Under the pieces are notes generated by a model that was given only the letters and a program-made list of their open reading frames with translations, did no database searches and had not been told where the DNA came from. From JAVJSU01 sp040219275 (GTDB lineage: Bacteria > Chloroflexota > Anaerolineae > Aggregatilineales > Phototrophicaceae): a stretch of 64,000 nucleotides of DNA. Numbering within the stretch: position 1 is the first letter of the stretch; each line of letters starts with the position of its first letter. The position numbers and the translations under genes were made by a program. Positions 52,597 to 60,951 of this stretch are shown one piece after another. The stretch is from contig JAVJSU010000066.1 in NCBI GenBank assembly GCA_040219275.1, positions 1 to 64,000 of the forward strand, written 5' to 3'.

Positions 52597-53796
52597 TTAA
52601 GCCTCTTGTGAGTAGGTTTGTGATCGATAAAAAAAGCTATCCAGTGCCAATGCCGCCGAGCCAACCATGCCCGCCTCTTGCCCGAAGCGCGAGGTCAAAA
52701 TCGTCACCCGTTCACCGAGATTAGCAAACGCATACCGCCGGACAGTATCCTGAATTTTTTCCAGCATGACGGTTTCTGCCTGCTGAAAAATGCCGCCGAG
52801 CACGATCAATTCTGGATTGAGAATATTGACCATATTCGCCAGCGCCAGACCGAGATACACGGCGCGGTCTTCCAGCATCGTGCGTAAGGTTGCGTCGCCA
52901 GATTTCGCCCGTTCGATGATGGTTTTCAGGTCAAGGGTTTCTCCGGTGAGTTTTTGCGCTTCCGCACAGATCGCCGGCTCGGATACGATATTTTCCAGTG
53001 GGGTGAGGGCGCTTAACGGCGTATGACCGTCGTTAAACACGAAGATCGTATGCCCGATTTCACCCGCGCCCGCCACCGCACCGCGATACAGTTGCCCATC
53101 CACGACGATGCCCGCACCCACGCCAACGCGCCCATAGACGAACGCCATCGCATTCACATGCTGTCCATCGCCGAACAGTGCCTCGCCGAGCGCCATCGCC
53201 CGCACGTTGTTATCCACGATGACCGGAAATGAAAAGCGTTGTTGCAGGTAATGTTGAATAGGGACATCATGCCAGTTGAGGTTCGGCGCGAAGACGTTTA
53301 CGCCCGTTTCTACGTTAATCAAGCCAGAAGCCGCCACGCCAATGCCGACGATTTGATTGTATCGCTTGGGATTGCGTTCATTGATAATCTGGATGGTTGC
53401 TGTAATTTTATCCAGCACCGATTGCCATGATTCGGTCAGGTGATGCTGAAACGACTCGCGATCAACGATCACGCCGAGTACGTCGGTTAGCGCGATATAC
53501 ACCGTGCCGACATCAATATGCACACCGAGCACATAGCGGGCATTCGGGACGAGGCGCAAGGCGCGTTGCCGTCTGCCGACCTGTCCGTTGCTCTCGACAA
53601 AGCCTTTTTCGGTGATGTATCCCTGTTGTGTGAGTTCGGAAACGAGGTTGGTGATGGTCGCGTTGGAGACCCCTAAAACTTGCGCCAGATGCACGCGGGA
53701 AACATCCGCATTCTGGAGCAGGGCAAGCAAAATGGCACTGAGATTTTGTGATTTGACGTTGGTGCTATTGGTGCCAGCCAGCGACAGGCGCATCAT
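52597..53796 (-). CDS. ROK-family transcriptional regulator
   Basis: 399 residues from ATG 53796. N-terminal winged helix (NLSAILLALLQNADVSRVHLAQVLGVSNATITNLVSELTQQGYI), then a ROK/NagC sugar-kinase-like domain with YVLGVHIDVGTVYIALTD, GGGxxAxG-type VGVGAGIVVDG and the EIGHTIF motif. The ATP-phosphate site is incomplete, and the CXCGxxGC zinc motif of catalytic ROK proteins is absent, so it is a repressor. Probably controls the sulfonate cluster. See operator candidates. Confidence 0.9.
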   Translation of the reverse strand: MMRLSLAGTNSTNVKSQNLSAILLALLQNADVSRVHLAQVLGVSNATITNLVSELTQQGYITEKGFVESNGQVGRRQRALRLVPNARYVLGVHIDVGTVYIALTDVLGVIVDRESFQHHLTESWQSVLDKITATIQIINERNPKRYNQIVGIGVAASGLINVETGVNVFAPNLNWHDVPIQHYLQQRFSFPVIVDNNVRAMALGEALFGDGQHVNAMAFVYGRVGVGAGIVVDGQLYRGAVAGAGEIGHTIFVFNDGHTPLSALTPLENIVSEPAICAEAQKLTGETLDLKTIIERAKSGDATLRTMLEDRAVYLGLALANMVNILNPELIVLGGIFQQAETVMLEKIQDTVRRYAFANLGERVTILTSRFGQEAGMVGSAALALDSFFYRSQTYSQEA

Positions 53797-53902
53797 ATCA
53801 GCCAACTTTCCGGCGATGTGGCGCGTATGCTATGGGGGTAAGGGGCATTCGACGTAAAAATCATTCTAGTTAAAATGCCTTTAAAATATTTAATTACTTC
53901 AA

Positions 53903-53916
53903 CAATTTAATTAATT
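53903..53916. promoter_or_regulatory. Candidate ROK operator 1
   Basis: CAATTTAATTAATT, 107 bp before the ROK start. 13 of 14 bases match a second copy at 55595-55608 upstream of the aldehyde dehydrogenase gene. AT-rich paired half-sites are typical of ROK/XylR/NagC operators. Confidence 0.45.
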
Positions 53917-54055
53917 CACTCAACTATAAACGATTTTGCATCAGAGTGCAAGTTATTTGTGCATAATGTGGTAGTACATAGCGATTTTCCGCGCTGATGG
54001 TTGCAGGTTCGATGTTTCAATCGGTGAATGAACGATACCCCAAACAAGACATTCT

Positions 54056-54126
54056 GTAGGGGCGACCTGCCAGGTCGCCCGTGAGTCTCGTTTGTTAAAT
54101 AGGGCAATCTAGCAGATTGCCCCTAC
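54056..54126. repeat. Palindromic dispersed repeat, copy 3 (71 bp)
   Basis: Two palindromes: GGGCGACCTG/C/CAGGTCGCCC at 54060-54080 and GGGCAATCT/AGC/AGATTGCCC at 54102-54122, flanked by GTAGGGG at the left and CCCCTAC at the right. The inverted ends make it MITE- or REP-like. Related to copies at 12097 and 13922. Confidence 0.75.
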
Positions 54127-54144
54127 AACTTGTGTGATGATGAA

Positions 54145-55563
54145 CTAATTCAAATTCAGCACCATCAAGCGGAGTTCGGTCATCTCTTCGATGGCGTATT
54201 TCACGCCTTCGCGCCCAAAACCGGATTGCTTGATGCCACCATACGGCATGTGATCCACGCGGAAGGTCGAGACGCTATTGACCTGCAATCCGCCGACTTC
54301 AATGCGCTCCCACGCGTCCATGATGCGCTTCATATCGTTGGTGAACAATCCTGCCTGCAAGCCGTAATCACCATTATTGATGATCGAAACGGCATCATCC
54401 CATGTGTTATACGGGCGGAGCGTAACTACCGGCGCGAAGATTTCCGCACAATTGACCTGCATCTCCTCGGTGGTCTGACCGAGCACAGTCGGCTCGAACA
54501 TCGTGCCTTCACGCTTGCCACCATGCAAAATGGTTGCTCCGGCATTAACCGCTTCGTTGACCCACGCTTCGGCGCGTTCGGCATCGCGCAGGGCGATCAT
54601 CGGACCGACATCCACCGCAGGATCACGCGGATCACCAACTTTGAGTGTTTTCACACCTTCGAGGAAGCGATCCGTAAATTCTTCGAAAATGTCCTTTTGA
54701 ATCAGGATGCGCTGAACAGAAATGCAATTTTGACCCGCGTTGGCGAACCCTCCGGCGACGGATTGGCTGACCGCTTGATTCATGTCCGCGTCACTATGGA
54801 CGATCAAGCCCGCGTTGCCACCCAGTTCCAGCGCGATCCGTTTGCGTCCGGCTTTGCCTTTCAGCATCCACCCCACCGAGGCGCTTCCCGTAAAACTCAG
54901 CATGGCGATGCGCTCATCGGTGACCATTTTTTCCGTGTCTTTGCCGTAAGCGTTGAGCATACTCAATGCCTGCGGCGGATACCCTGCGTCCAGAATGGCT
55001 TGAGTCAGCAACACCGACGAGAGGGGCGTGCGTTCGGCAGGTTTGAGGATCAGCGCGTTGCCGGATGCAATCGCCGGACCGATTTTGTGGCAGGCGAGGT
55101 TGATCGGGTAATTAAAGGGGGTGATACCGAGGATGATACCGATGGGCGCACGTTTGGTAAACCCCTGTCGATTTTCCCCCGCCGCCGTCCAATCAACTGA
55201 GAACACTTCCCCGCCGATGCGACGCGCTTCTTCCGCGCTCACTTTGATGGTCTGCAAGGCGCGGGTGGTTTCCCCGACAGCGGTTTTATGATTCTTCCCG
55301 CCTTCCATAATCATGGCATTCACGAAGTCATCGAAGCGTTCTTTCATGATGTCATGCAGATTTTCGAGAATTTCTGTGCGTTTGTAGCTCGGTAATTTGC
55401 GCGTGATCTCGAAGCCTTTTTGCGCGGCGACGATGGCATCTTCCATGTCCTGCTCGCTCGCCATATAGACTTCTCCGGCAACCGAATCATCATACGGGAA
55501 CTTGACCGTCAGCACATCGTTTGTCGTGCGCCACTCCCCACCCACAAGAATTTTTTCAGGCAT
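54145..55563 (-). CDS. Aldehyde dehydrogenase, candidate sulfolactaldehyde dehydrogenase
   Basis: 472 residues. Asn151 in ITPFNYP, FTGSASVGW, LELGGNAG with Glu246, GQNCISVQR with Cys280. The group resembles lactaldehyde and phosphonoacetaldehyde dehydrogenases. It heads the minus-strand cluster; a candidate operator lies 32-45 bp upstream. Oxidises a 3-carbon aldehyde, here probably sulfolactaldehyde to sulfolactate. Role inferred from context. Confidence 0.88.
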   Translation of the reverse strand: MPEKILVGGEWRTTNDVLTVKFPYDDSVAGEVYMASEQDMEDAIVAAQKGFEITRKLPSYKRTEILENLHDIMKERFDDFVNAMIMEGGKNHKTAVGETTRALQTIKVSAEEARRIGGEVFSVDWTAAGENRQGFTKRAPIGIILGITPFNYPINLACHKIGPAIASGNALILKPAERTPLSSVLLTQAILDAGYPPQALSMLNAYGKDTEKMVTDERIAMLSFTGSASVGWMLKGKAGRKRIALELGGNAGLIVHSDADMNQAVSQSVAGGFANAGQNCISVQRILIQKDIFEEFTDRFLEGVKTLKVGDPRDPAVDVGPMIALRDAERAEAWVNEAVNAGATILHGGKREGTMFEPTVLGQTTEEMQVNCAEIFAPVVTLRPYNTWDDAVSIINNGDYGLQAGLFTNDMKRIMDAWERIEVGGLQVNSVSTFRVDHMPYGGIKQSGFGREGVKYAIEEMTELRLMVLNLN

Positions 55564-55594
55564 TAAAAAGTTCCTTTCATCAATATTATTTTAG

Positions 55595-55608
55595 CAATTG
55601 AATTAATT
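55595..55608. promoter_or_regulatory. Candidate ROK operator 2
   Basis: CAATTGAATTAATT, 32-45 bp before the aldehyde dehydrogenase start, matching 53903-53916 at 13 of 14 bases. Located where RNA polymerase would bind. Confidence 0.45.
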
Positions 55609-55712
55609 ATAGCAGGAAAATTGCCCGTCAACGAACAGAATTATAGATTTTCGTATATAGCGGAGGTAGCGTGATAGGTCGTTTGCAGAATCCCGAAAAA
55701 CAGGGTAAATTA

Positions 55713-55736
55713 TTATATAACTTGACAGTTATATAA
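55713..55736 (+). promoter_or_regulatory. ArsR operator: perfect inverted repeat over the -35 box
   Basis: TTATATAAC (55713-55721), TTGACA spacer, GTTATATAA (55728-55736): a perfect 9-bp inverted repeat. The TTGACA is the -35 box, so binding would block RNA polymerase. Strong case for autoregulation by the ArsR-type product. Confidence 0.75.
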
Positions 55737-55751
55737 CTCGTGTGGTATATT
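55722..55751 (+). promoter_or_regulatory. Promoter of the ArsR operon
   Basis: TTGACA (55722-55727), 18-nt spacer, TATATT (55746-55751). The expected transcription start is at about 55758, which is the ATG, so the mRNA may be leaderless. Confidence 0.65.
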
Positions 55752-55757
55752 TGTTCT

Positions 55758-56093
55758 ATGACGACAATCTTCGAAGCGCTAGTTGATCCAACCCGACGGC
55801 AAATTCTGGATTTAATCCGCCAGAGACCGCACATGGTCGGCGAAATTGTGGATGCCCTCCAGATTAGCCAGCCCCTTGCCTCCAAGCATTTGCGTGTGCT
55901 GAGGGAGGTCGGGTTAGTCTCTGTGCGTCAGGATGCACAACGACGCTGGTACGAACTTAATGCGGAGCCATTGCTGGAACTTGAAGCATGGCTGAAGCCC
56001 TATCGTGACTTTATAGAAGATCGCTATGATCGGCTCGAAACCCTTTTAGAACGAATAGATGCAGAGGAGAATAAACCAGATGACAAAACTTAA
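55758..56093 (+). CDS. ArsR-family transcriptional regulator
   Basis: 111 residues. Winged helix: FEALVDPTRRQILDLIRQRPHMVGEIVDALQISQPLASKHLRVLREVGLVSVRQDAQRRWYEL. No metal-binding Cys pair, so like the SdpR/ArsR regulators paired with AHSA1-type proteins. ATG 55758 aligns with the family start; the frame's earlier start at 55740 is in the promoter. Overlaps the next gene by 14 nt. Confidence 0.92.
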   Translation: MTTIFEALVDPTRRQILDLIRQRPHMVGEIVDALQISQPLASKHLRVLREVGLVSVRQDAQRRWYELNAEPLLELEAWLKPYRDFIEDRYDRLETLLERIDAEENKPDDKT

Positions 56094-56550
56094 CCTTGTT
56101 GCTGAACCCGGCAAACATGACATTATCATCAAGCGGGAGTTTAACGCCAGTCGGGAAAAGATATTTAAGGTGCTCACGGATCCAAAGCTCGTTTCGGAGT
56201 GGTGGGGTCCGCGTGACTTAACCACCGTCGTTGATGAGATGGATGTACGCATGGGCGGCATCTGGCGCTATGTCCAGAGCGACGCGGATGGCAATTCATA
56301 CGCCTTTCGCGGGGTCTATCATCAAGTCTCAGCACCGGAATGCCTTGTATTTACGTTTGAGTTTGAAGAGATGCCCGGTCATATTTTGCTGGAAACTGTC
56401 ACCCTGACCGAAGAAAACGGCAAAACTACCCTCACCGATGTCTCCGTCTTCCAGTCTATAGCAGACCGCGATGGCATGGTCGCCTCAGGTATGGAAAGTG
56501 GCGCGCAGGATAGCTGGGATCGGCTGGAAGAAGTGCTTGCAACCCTCTAA
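56080..56550 (+). CDS. SRPBCC/AHSA1-type protein
   Basis: 156 residues. IIIKREFNASREKIFKVLTDPKLVSEWWGPRDLTTVVDEMDVRMGGIWRYV is diagnostic of the AHSA1/START-like family. Hydrophobic ligand cavity; often encoded next to an ArsR regulator. AGAGGAG precedes ATG 56080. Translationally coupled with the ArsR gene. Confidence 0.9.
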   Translation: MTKLNLVAEPGKHDIIIKREFNASREKIFKVLTDPKLVSEWWGPRDLTTVVDEMDVRMGGIWRYVQSDADGNSYAFRGVYHQVSAPECLVFTFEFEEMPGHILLETVTLTEENGKTTLTDVSVFQSIADRDGMVASGMESGAQDSWDRLEEVLATL

Positions 56551-56660
56551 ACCGTTCATCTAATCTACAAATAATCGACAAATTGATAGTGCTCGCAAGA
56601 AATAATGTTCAAACGAACATAGATGGTATTCACTTTGTGTATGAAGGGGAGAAATGCGTC

Positions 56661-57245
56661 ATGAGTAAAGTCATTATTGATATTACGATGTCGCTGGATG
56701 GCTATGTGACCGCGCCGAATGATGGTATGGGCAACGGGCTGGGAGACGGTGGCATCATCCTGCATGATTGGGTATTTGATGCGAAAACGCCCGACGACGA
56801 AAAATTCTTGTCCGGCGACGCGATTCAGGCGTTGGGCGCGTGTATTCTTGGTCGGCGCACCTTTGATATTGCGGAAGGTGTCTGGGGAGACAATCCGCCG
56901 TTTGGTGCAAACGAGGTGTTCGTACTGACACATCGCCCGCACGAAACGCTCATTCGAGGTGCAACAACATTCATTTTCGTTACCGATGGCATGGAGAGTG
57001 CGCTCGAAAATGCGATGGCTTCCGCGAAGGGGAAAAATGTCAGTTTGATGGGCGCAGATGTGAGCCAGCAATATCTCAAAGCGGGATTGGTCGATGAGAT
57101 TCAGCTTCACGTCGCCAATATCTTACTCGGCGGTGGTCGCCCGTTGTTTGCCAATATCGGTGCTGAATTCATCAAATTGGAGCGGCTTCAAGTCGTTCCA
57201 ACCCCATCAACCACCCATATTCGTTATCAAGTCGTTAAAAATTAA
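56661..57245 (+). CDS. Dihydrofolate-reductase-like (RibD C-terminal) protein
   Basis: 194 residues. MSKVIIDITMSLDGYVTAPNDGMGNGLGDGG, GACILGRRTFD and KAGLVDEIQLHVANILLGGGRPLF fit the RibD_C/YyaP-YwjB family, NADPH-dependent reductases of unknown substrate often under ArsR control. ATG 56661, with AAGGGGAG about 13 nt upstream. Confidence 0.88.
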   Translation: MSKVIIDITMSLDGYVTAPNDGMGNGLGDGGIILHDWVFDAKTPDDEKFLSGDAIQALGACILGRRTFDIAEGVWGDNPPFGANEVFVLTHRPHETLIRGATTFIFVTDGMESALENAMASAKGKNVSLMGADVSQQYLKAGLVDEIQLHVANILLGGGRPLFANIGAEFIKLERLQVVPTPSTTHIRYQVVKN

Positions 57246-57270
57246 TTCACACTATAAGAGGACATTCTCA

Positions 57271-58068
57271 TTGAATACTGTAACGTCAAAAGATGGTACA
57301 ACCATCGCCTACGACAAAGCTGGACAAGGCGCACCGTTAATTCTCGTCGGTGGGGCGTTTGAGCAACGTGCGATGGATTCGGAAACGGCGCAACTTGCCG
57401 CGTTTCCACTCCTCGCCGAGAATTTCACGGTCATTCATTATGATCGGCGCGGGCGCGGGGATAGCGCCAATACCTTACCCTTTGCCGTTGCGCGTGAAAT
57501 TGAAGATATTGAAGCCTTGATCGACGCAACAGGCGGTTCGGCTTATGTATTTGGCATCTCATCCGGCGCGGCACTGGCTTTCGAGGCGGCGTTGTCGCTT
57601 GGTAACAAGGTGAAGAAACTCGCGCTCTATGAACCTCCCTATAACGACGATGCCGATGCACGACAGGCATGGCGCACCTTCCGCACGGAGCTTGATGCTG
57701 TGCTGGCAGATGGGCGCAATGCGGATGCTGTGGGGCTGTTCATGGGGCTGATGGGCGTACCGCCGGAACATCTCGCAGGGATGCGCGAAATGCCGATGTG
57801 GGGCATGTGGGAAGGGGTTGCGCCGACTATTGCCTATGATGCCGCCGCGCTCGGTGAAGAAGCGGCAATCCCTATAGCGAATTCAAAGAAATTAACGATG
57901 TCTGTATTGGTGATGAACGGTGGCGAGAGCTTCCCGTTTATGCAGACAACAGCGGAAGCACTTGCGGATGCCATACCGGATGCTGAACACCGTGTTGTTA
58001 CCGGTCAGGCACATGAGGTCAGCGCGGATGCCCTCGCGCCAATATTGGTAGACTTTTTCAGCGCATAA
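57271..58068 (+). CDS. Alpha/beta hydrolase
   Basis: 265 residues from TTG 57271, preceded by AGAGGAC. NTVTSKDGTTIAYDKAGQGAPLILVGG, FTVIHYDRRGRGDSANT, FGISSGAALAFEA with nucleophile Ser, and TGQAHEVSADALAP with His. Probable esterase or lactonase. The frame continues upstream of 57271 but overlaps the preceding gene, so TTG is preferred. Ends with a UUCG terminator. Confidence 0.85.
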   Translation: MNTVTSKDGTTIAYDKAGQGAPLILVGGAFEQRAMDSETAQLAAFPLLAENFTVIHYDRRGRGDSANTLPFAVAREIEDIEALIDATGGSAYVFGISSGAALAFEAALSLGNKVKKLALYEPPYNDDADARQAWRTFRTELDAVLADGRNADAVGLFMGLMGVPPEHLAGMREMPMWGMWEGVAPTIAYDAAALGEEAAIPIANSKKLTMSVLVMNGGESFPFMQTTAEALADAIPDAEHRVVTGQAHEVSADALAPILVDFFSA

Positions 58069-58094
58069 TATAATTTGTAGTCAAGTAAGTTCAG

Positions 58095-58128
58095 ACAGGT
58101 TCATCTTCGGGTGAGCCTGTTTTGTTTC
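58095..58128 (+). terminator. Rho-independent terminator with UUCG loop
   Basis: ACAGGTTCATC (58095-58105), TTCG, GGTGAGCCTGT (58110-58120) gives an 11-bp stem with G-U pairs, then TTTGTTTCATTTT. Ends the ArsR operon. Confidence 0.85.
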
Positions 58129-58136
58129 ATTTTAGA

Positions 58137-58165
58137 TTTCCGTCCCTTCCAAATTCCCGTATAAT
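58137..58165 (+). promoter_or_regulatory. Promoter of the pyridoxamine-oxidase-like gene
   Basis: TTTCCG (58137-58142), 17-nt spacer, TATAAT (58160-58165), 33 nt before ATG 58199. Confidence 0.5.
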
Positions 58166-58198
58166 CATAAAATCACAATCATATGTTAGGGAACAATT

Positions 58199-58828
58199 AT
58201 GACCATCGAATTTACGGACATCATCACCAGCGAAGCCGAACTCCGCACCATCATCCCGCCACCGGGGGAAATGATTATCAAGAAGGCGATTCCTGTAATT
58301 GATGAGCATTGCAAAGCGTTTATCGCACGTTCGCCGTTTTTGCTCATTTCATCGTCGGACGCAAACGGCAACCTTGATGTGTCGCCCAAGGGTGATCCGG
58401 CGGGATTTGTGCAGGTGCTCGACGAAAAAACGCTCGCCATCCCTGATCGCGTGGGCAACGGGCGTGCCGATACCATACGTAACATCATAGAGACTCAAAA
58501 TGTGGGATTATTGTTCCTGCTTCCGGGCAAAGGCGAGACTTTGCGCGTCAATGGCACTGCAAAAATCGTGCGCGATGGGTGGTTGCGCGAACAATTGGCA
58601 TACAAAGGAAAGTCGCCGGATGTCGCCATCGTCGTTACGGTGAAAGAAGCGTTCATGCACTGTGCTAAGTGCGTCTATCGTTCGCATCTGTGGGATGCAG
58701 AAAGCCAGCCAGATTTGCAGGGTCTCGCATCACTCGCGCAGATACTGGTCGACCACTCAAAGTTCAACATTGATGTAAACGAATTTCAAGAAGAGATCGA
58801 CGAGGAATACCGCGACAACTTGTATTAA
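58199..58828 (+). CDS. Pyridoxamine 5'-phosphate oxidase family flavoprotein
   Basis: 209 residues, the MSMEG_1061-like group. FIARSPFLLISSSDANGNLDVSPKGDPAGFVQVLD, IPDRVGNGRADTIRNIIETQNVGLLFLLPGKGETLRVNGTA and CAKCVYRSHLW fit the split-barrel FMN/F420 oxidoreductases. Reduces an unknown substrate. Followed by the SDR gene after 25 nt. Confidence 0.88.
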   Translation: MTIEFTDIITSEAELRTIIPPPGEMIIKKAIPVIDEHCKAFIARSPFLLISSSDANGNLDVSPKGDPAGFVQVLDEKTLAIPDRVGNGRADTIRNIIETQNVGLLFLLPGKGETLRVNGTAKIVRDGWLREQLAYKGKSPDVAIVVTVKEAFMHCAKCVYRSHLWDAESQPDLQGLASLAQILVDHSKFNIDVNEFQEEIDEEYRDNLY

Positions 58829-58853
58829 AAAATGTTCTTGAAAAGGCGCAACC

Positions 58854-59627
58854 ATGACGCAAATTTCGCTAGCAGGCAGAACGGCATTGATTACCGGCGC
58901 GAGTCGTTCCATTGGCATTGGTGCGGCGACTGCCCGCGCACTCGCCGAAGCAGGCGCAAACATTTTCACAACGTATTATCGTCCGGTGGATGTCGAACTG
59001 AATTTAGAAGTCGATACGCACGATGCCGAAAATCTCATCGACGAGTTGCGCGGAATGGGCGTGCAAGCCAACGGTTTAGAGGTTGATCTCGCCGACCCGT
59101 CCGCCGCCCACGACCTCATGAAACGGGTCAATGAGCAGGTTGGCTTGGTGGATATTCTGGTCAACAACGCCACTTATTCGCTGGATGTGGATATTAACGC
59201 GCTTACGGCGGAAATTCTGGATCGCCATTACGAAGTCAACGTGCGTGGGATGATGCTTCTGTCGCAGGCGTTCGTCCAACAGTGGAATAAACCCTCCGGC
59301 GGACGCATCATCAACATGACATCCGGGCAGGGCTTGCACGGAATGCCGGATAACCTCGCCTATGCCGTCACCAAAGCCTCGGTGGATGTCTTTACGGTCA
59401 GCCTCAGCGAAGCGGTCATGTCACGCGGCATTACCGTCAACACAGTTGAACCCGGCGCGACGGATACCGGCTGGATGTCCGCTGAACTCAAGGCACATAT
59501 CATCTCTCGTTCGCCCACAGGACGCGTCGGGATGCCAGAAGATGCCGCCCGTTTAATCCGTTTTCTGGTGTCAGACGAAGCGCAATGGATCACCGGACAA
59601 CTCATTCGCTCTCGTGGCGGGATGTAA
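58854..59627 (+). CDS. Short-chain dehydrogenase/reductase
   Basis: 257 residues. TGASRSIGIGAATARALAEAG (Gly-rich NAD(P) site, the FabG-like TGASR-IG form), DILVNNATYSLDVD, MTSGQGLHGMPDNLAYAVTKASV with Ser/Tyr/Lys catalytic residues, and VEPGATDTGW. Reduces or oxidises a small alcohol/ketone of unknown identity. Coupled to the flavoprotein gene upstream. Confidence 0.92.
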   Translation: MTQISLAGRTALITGASRSIGIGAATARALAEAGANIFTTYYRPVDVELNLEVDTHDAENLIDELRGMGVQANGLEVDLADPSAAHDLMKRVNEQVGLVDILVNNATYSLDVDINALTAEILDRHYEVNVRGMMLLSQAFVQQWNKPSGGRIINMTSGQGLHGMPDNLAYAVTKASVDVFTVSLSEAVMSRGITVNTVEPGATDTGWMSAELKAHIISRSPTGRVGMPEDAARLIRFLVSDEAQWITGQLIRSRGGM

Positions 59628-59773
59628 TTTAGGGACAACAGGAAAAATGTACGCCCTATTTTTTATCTCAGCCTCCACGCAGAGCTTCAAATTGTAGAGC
59701 ATATCTCCCCGTCTCTAATTTTTGGGGGCTGGGGGGTGAGGTCAATCGAGACACAAAGAGCCGGAAAAATACT

Positions 59774-59809
59774 CTGCGTTTCTCCGCGCTCTTTGCGTCC
59801 CTGCGTTAT
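59774..59809. repeat. Direct repeat B (36 bp)
   Basis: 35 of 36 bases identical to 60952-60987: CTGCGTTTCTCCGCGCTCTT and following bases. The two copies bracket the META-domain gene in the same orientation. Confidence 0.8.
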
Positions 59810-59821
59810 GCTTTTTTGACT

Positions 59822-60787
59822 TTACTCTGCTTCTACGTTGATGAATTCGTAGAGCGTCGTCATGCTATCTTCTAAGATGAGATGACCGGCTTCATTGATG
59901 TAATACACGGCACTCTCCGGCGGGAAGGTGAACGGCACAGGATCATTGGCACATGCCATCAGCGTTGAATAGACATCACTGAAGTGCAAAACACCCTGAT
60001 TAAATTCGACTGTTCCGCCTGCCTGATTACAATCAATCGTCATGGTCGCCATATTATCGACAATCTGTAGCGTATACGGCAAGGTGTCATCCAATTCAAC
60101 CATCATCGCCATGCTCAGAACACGGATCAGCGTCCATTCTGTGTCAACAATGCTCGGCGGCGCGAATCTTAACTGACCTTCGCTCGACTGTAAGATAAGT
60201 TCACCGTTTTCCACGCTGACCATGTTTGTCGCGTTGAGTCCTGCAAGATACTCTGTTTCCAGCGAATCTTCGGGGCAGGCGACTCTGGTGGAGACGGTGG
60301 TTTCAATGTTGAACGGGTTGAAAGTGAGATTTGCCTGAACGCTGTTACAATCGGCTTTAATCGCCAGTCCGTCTTCCGTGAGAATCAACGTATAGCGGGT
60401 AGGGTCTTCGATGTCTGTGCCATTCAGTGACTGCAATTCCCAAACTTTGCCGCCTAAATGTGCCGGAAATTGTTGGACGACCTCAACCAATTCATACGCC
60501 AACGATGACGCATCCGCGGGGACATTCTCGCGCTCGGTAATGTTGACCAGCAGAGTATATTCAAAGCCTTCTTCAAAGGTGAAGCCCTCAATCTGATCGT
60601 AGAAAAACGTGAGGTTGTCGTCATCTTCAAAGCGCACAATCAGACACTGTTGAGCACCTACGCCAACACAATCTTGCTGATACGGCGCGATGTGCATAAT
60701 CGTTTGCATCGGTTCGATGTCCTCCTGTGCCATCAGGGGTAGGGAAAATACAAGTAATACTGCAATTGTGATGAGTTGTTTTATCAT
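59822..60787 (-). CDS. Secreted DUF4377 plus double META-domain protein
   Basis: 321 residues from ATG 60787, with signal peptide IKQLITIAVLLVFSLPLMAQ. DUF4377 at about 30-95 (CVGVGAQQCLIVR, NVPADASSLAYELVEVV), then two META domains at about 110-205 and 215-315 (KVWELQSLNGTDI and TEWTLIRVLSMAMM). META domains are found in heat-shock HslJ-like and membrane-anchored proteins. Secreted; possibly ligand- or stress-related. Confidence 0.8.
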   Translation of the reverse strand: MIKQLITIAVLLVFSLPLMAQEDIEPMQTIMHIAPYQQDCVGVGAQQCLIVRFEDDDNLTFFYDQIEGFTFEEGFEYTLLVNITERENVPADASSLAYELVEVVQQFPAHLGGKVWELQSLNGTDIEDPTRYTLILTEDGLAIKADCNSVQANLTFNPFNIETTVSTRVACPEDSLETEYLAGLNATNMVSVENGELILQSSEGQLRFAPPSIVDTEWTLIRVLSMAMMVELDDTLPYTLQIVDNMATMTIDCNQAGGTVEFNQGVLHFSDVYSTLMACANDPVPFTFPPESAVYYINEAGHLILEDSMTTLYEFINVEAE

Positions 60788-60951
60788 CGTGTTTGGAAAC
60801 CTTTCTTTCATTCGTTTTGACCAATACTGATTCAACGCCACGCAATCAGAAATCGTTCCATCGAATTTTTTCTCGCTGAGGCATTTGACTTAAATTGCCT
60901 TATTCGGAATAAAATTCACCATAAAGACGCGGAGAAATGAGAAAAAATACC

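Larger units (their letters stand above)
53806..54144. other. Intergenic region upstream of the ROK gene
   Basis: 339 nt holding the candidate operator at 53903-53916 and palindromic repeat element 54056-54126 next to the ALDH stop. AT-rich upstream of the ROK gene, consistent with a promoter there. No gene. Confidence 0.5.

Noticed and set aside
53985..54055. tRNA-like sequence near GGTTGCAGGTTCGATGTTTC
   Set aside because: A T-loop-like string is present, but the acceptor stem, anticodon arm and CCA context cannot be folded.
54130..55200. A 356-residue plus-strand frame opposite the aldehyde dehydrogenase gene
   Set aside because: Antisense shadow of a gene with all ALDH catalytic motifs; no ribosome site or motif of its own.
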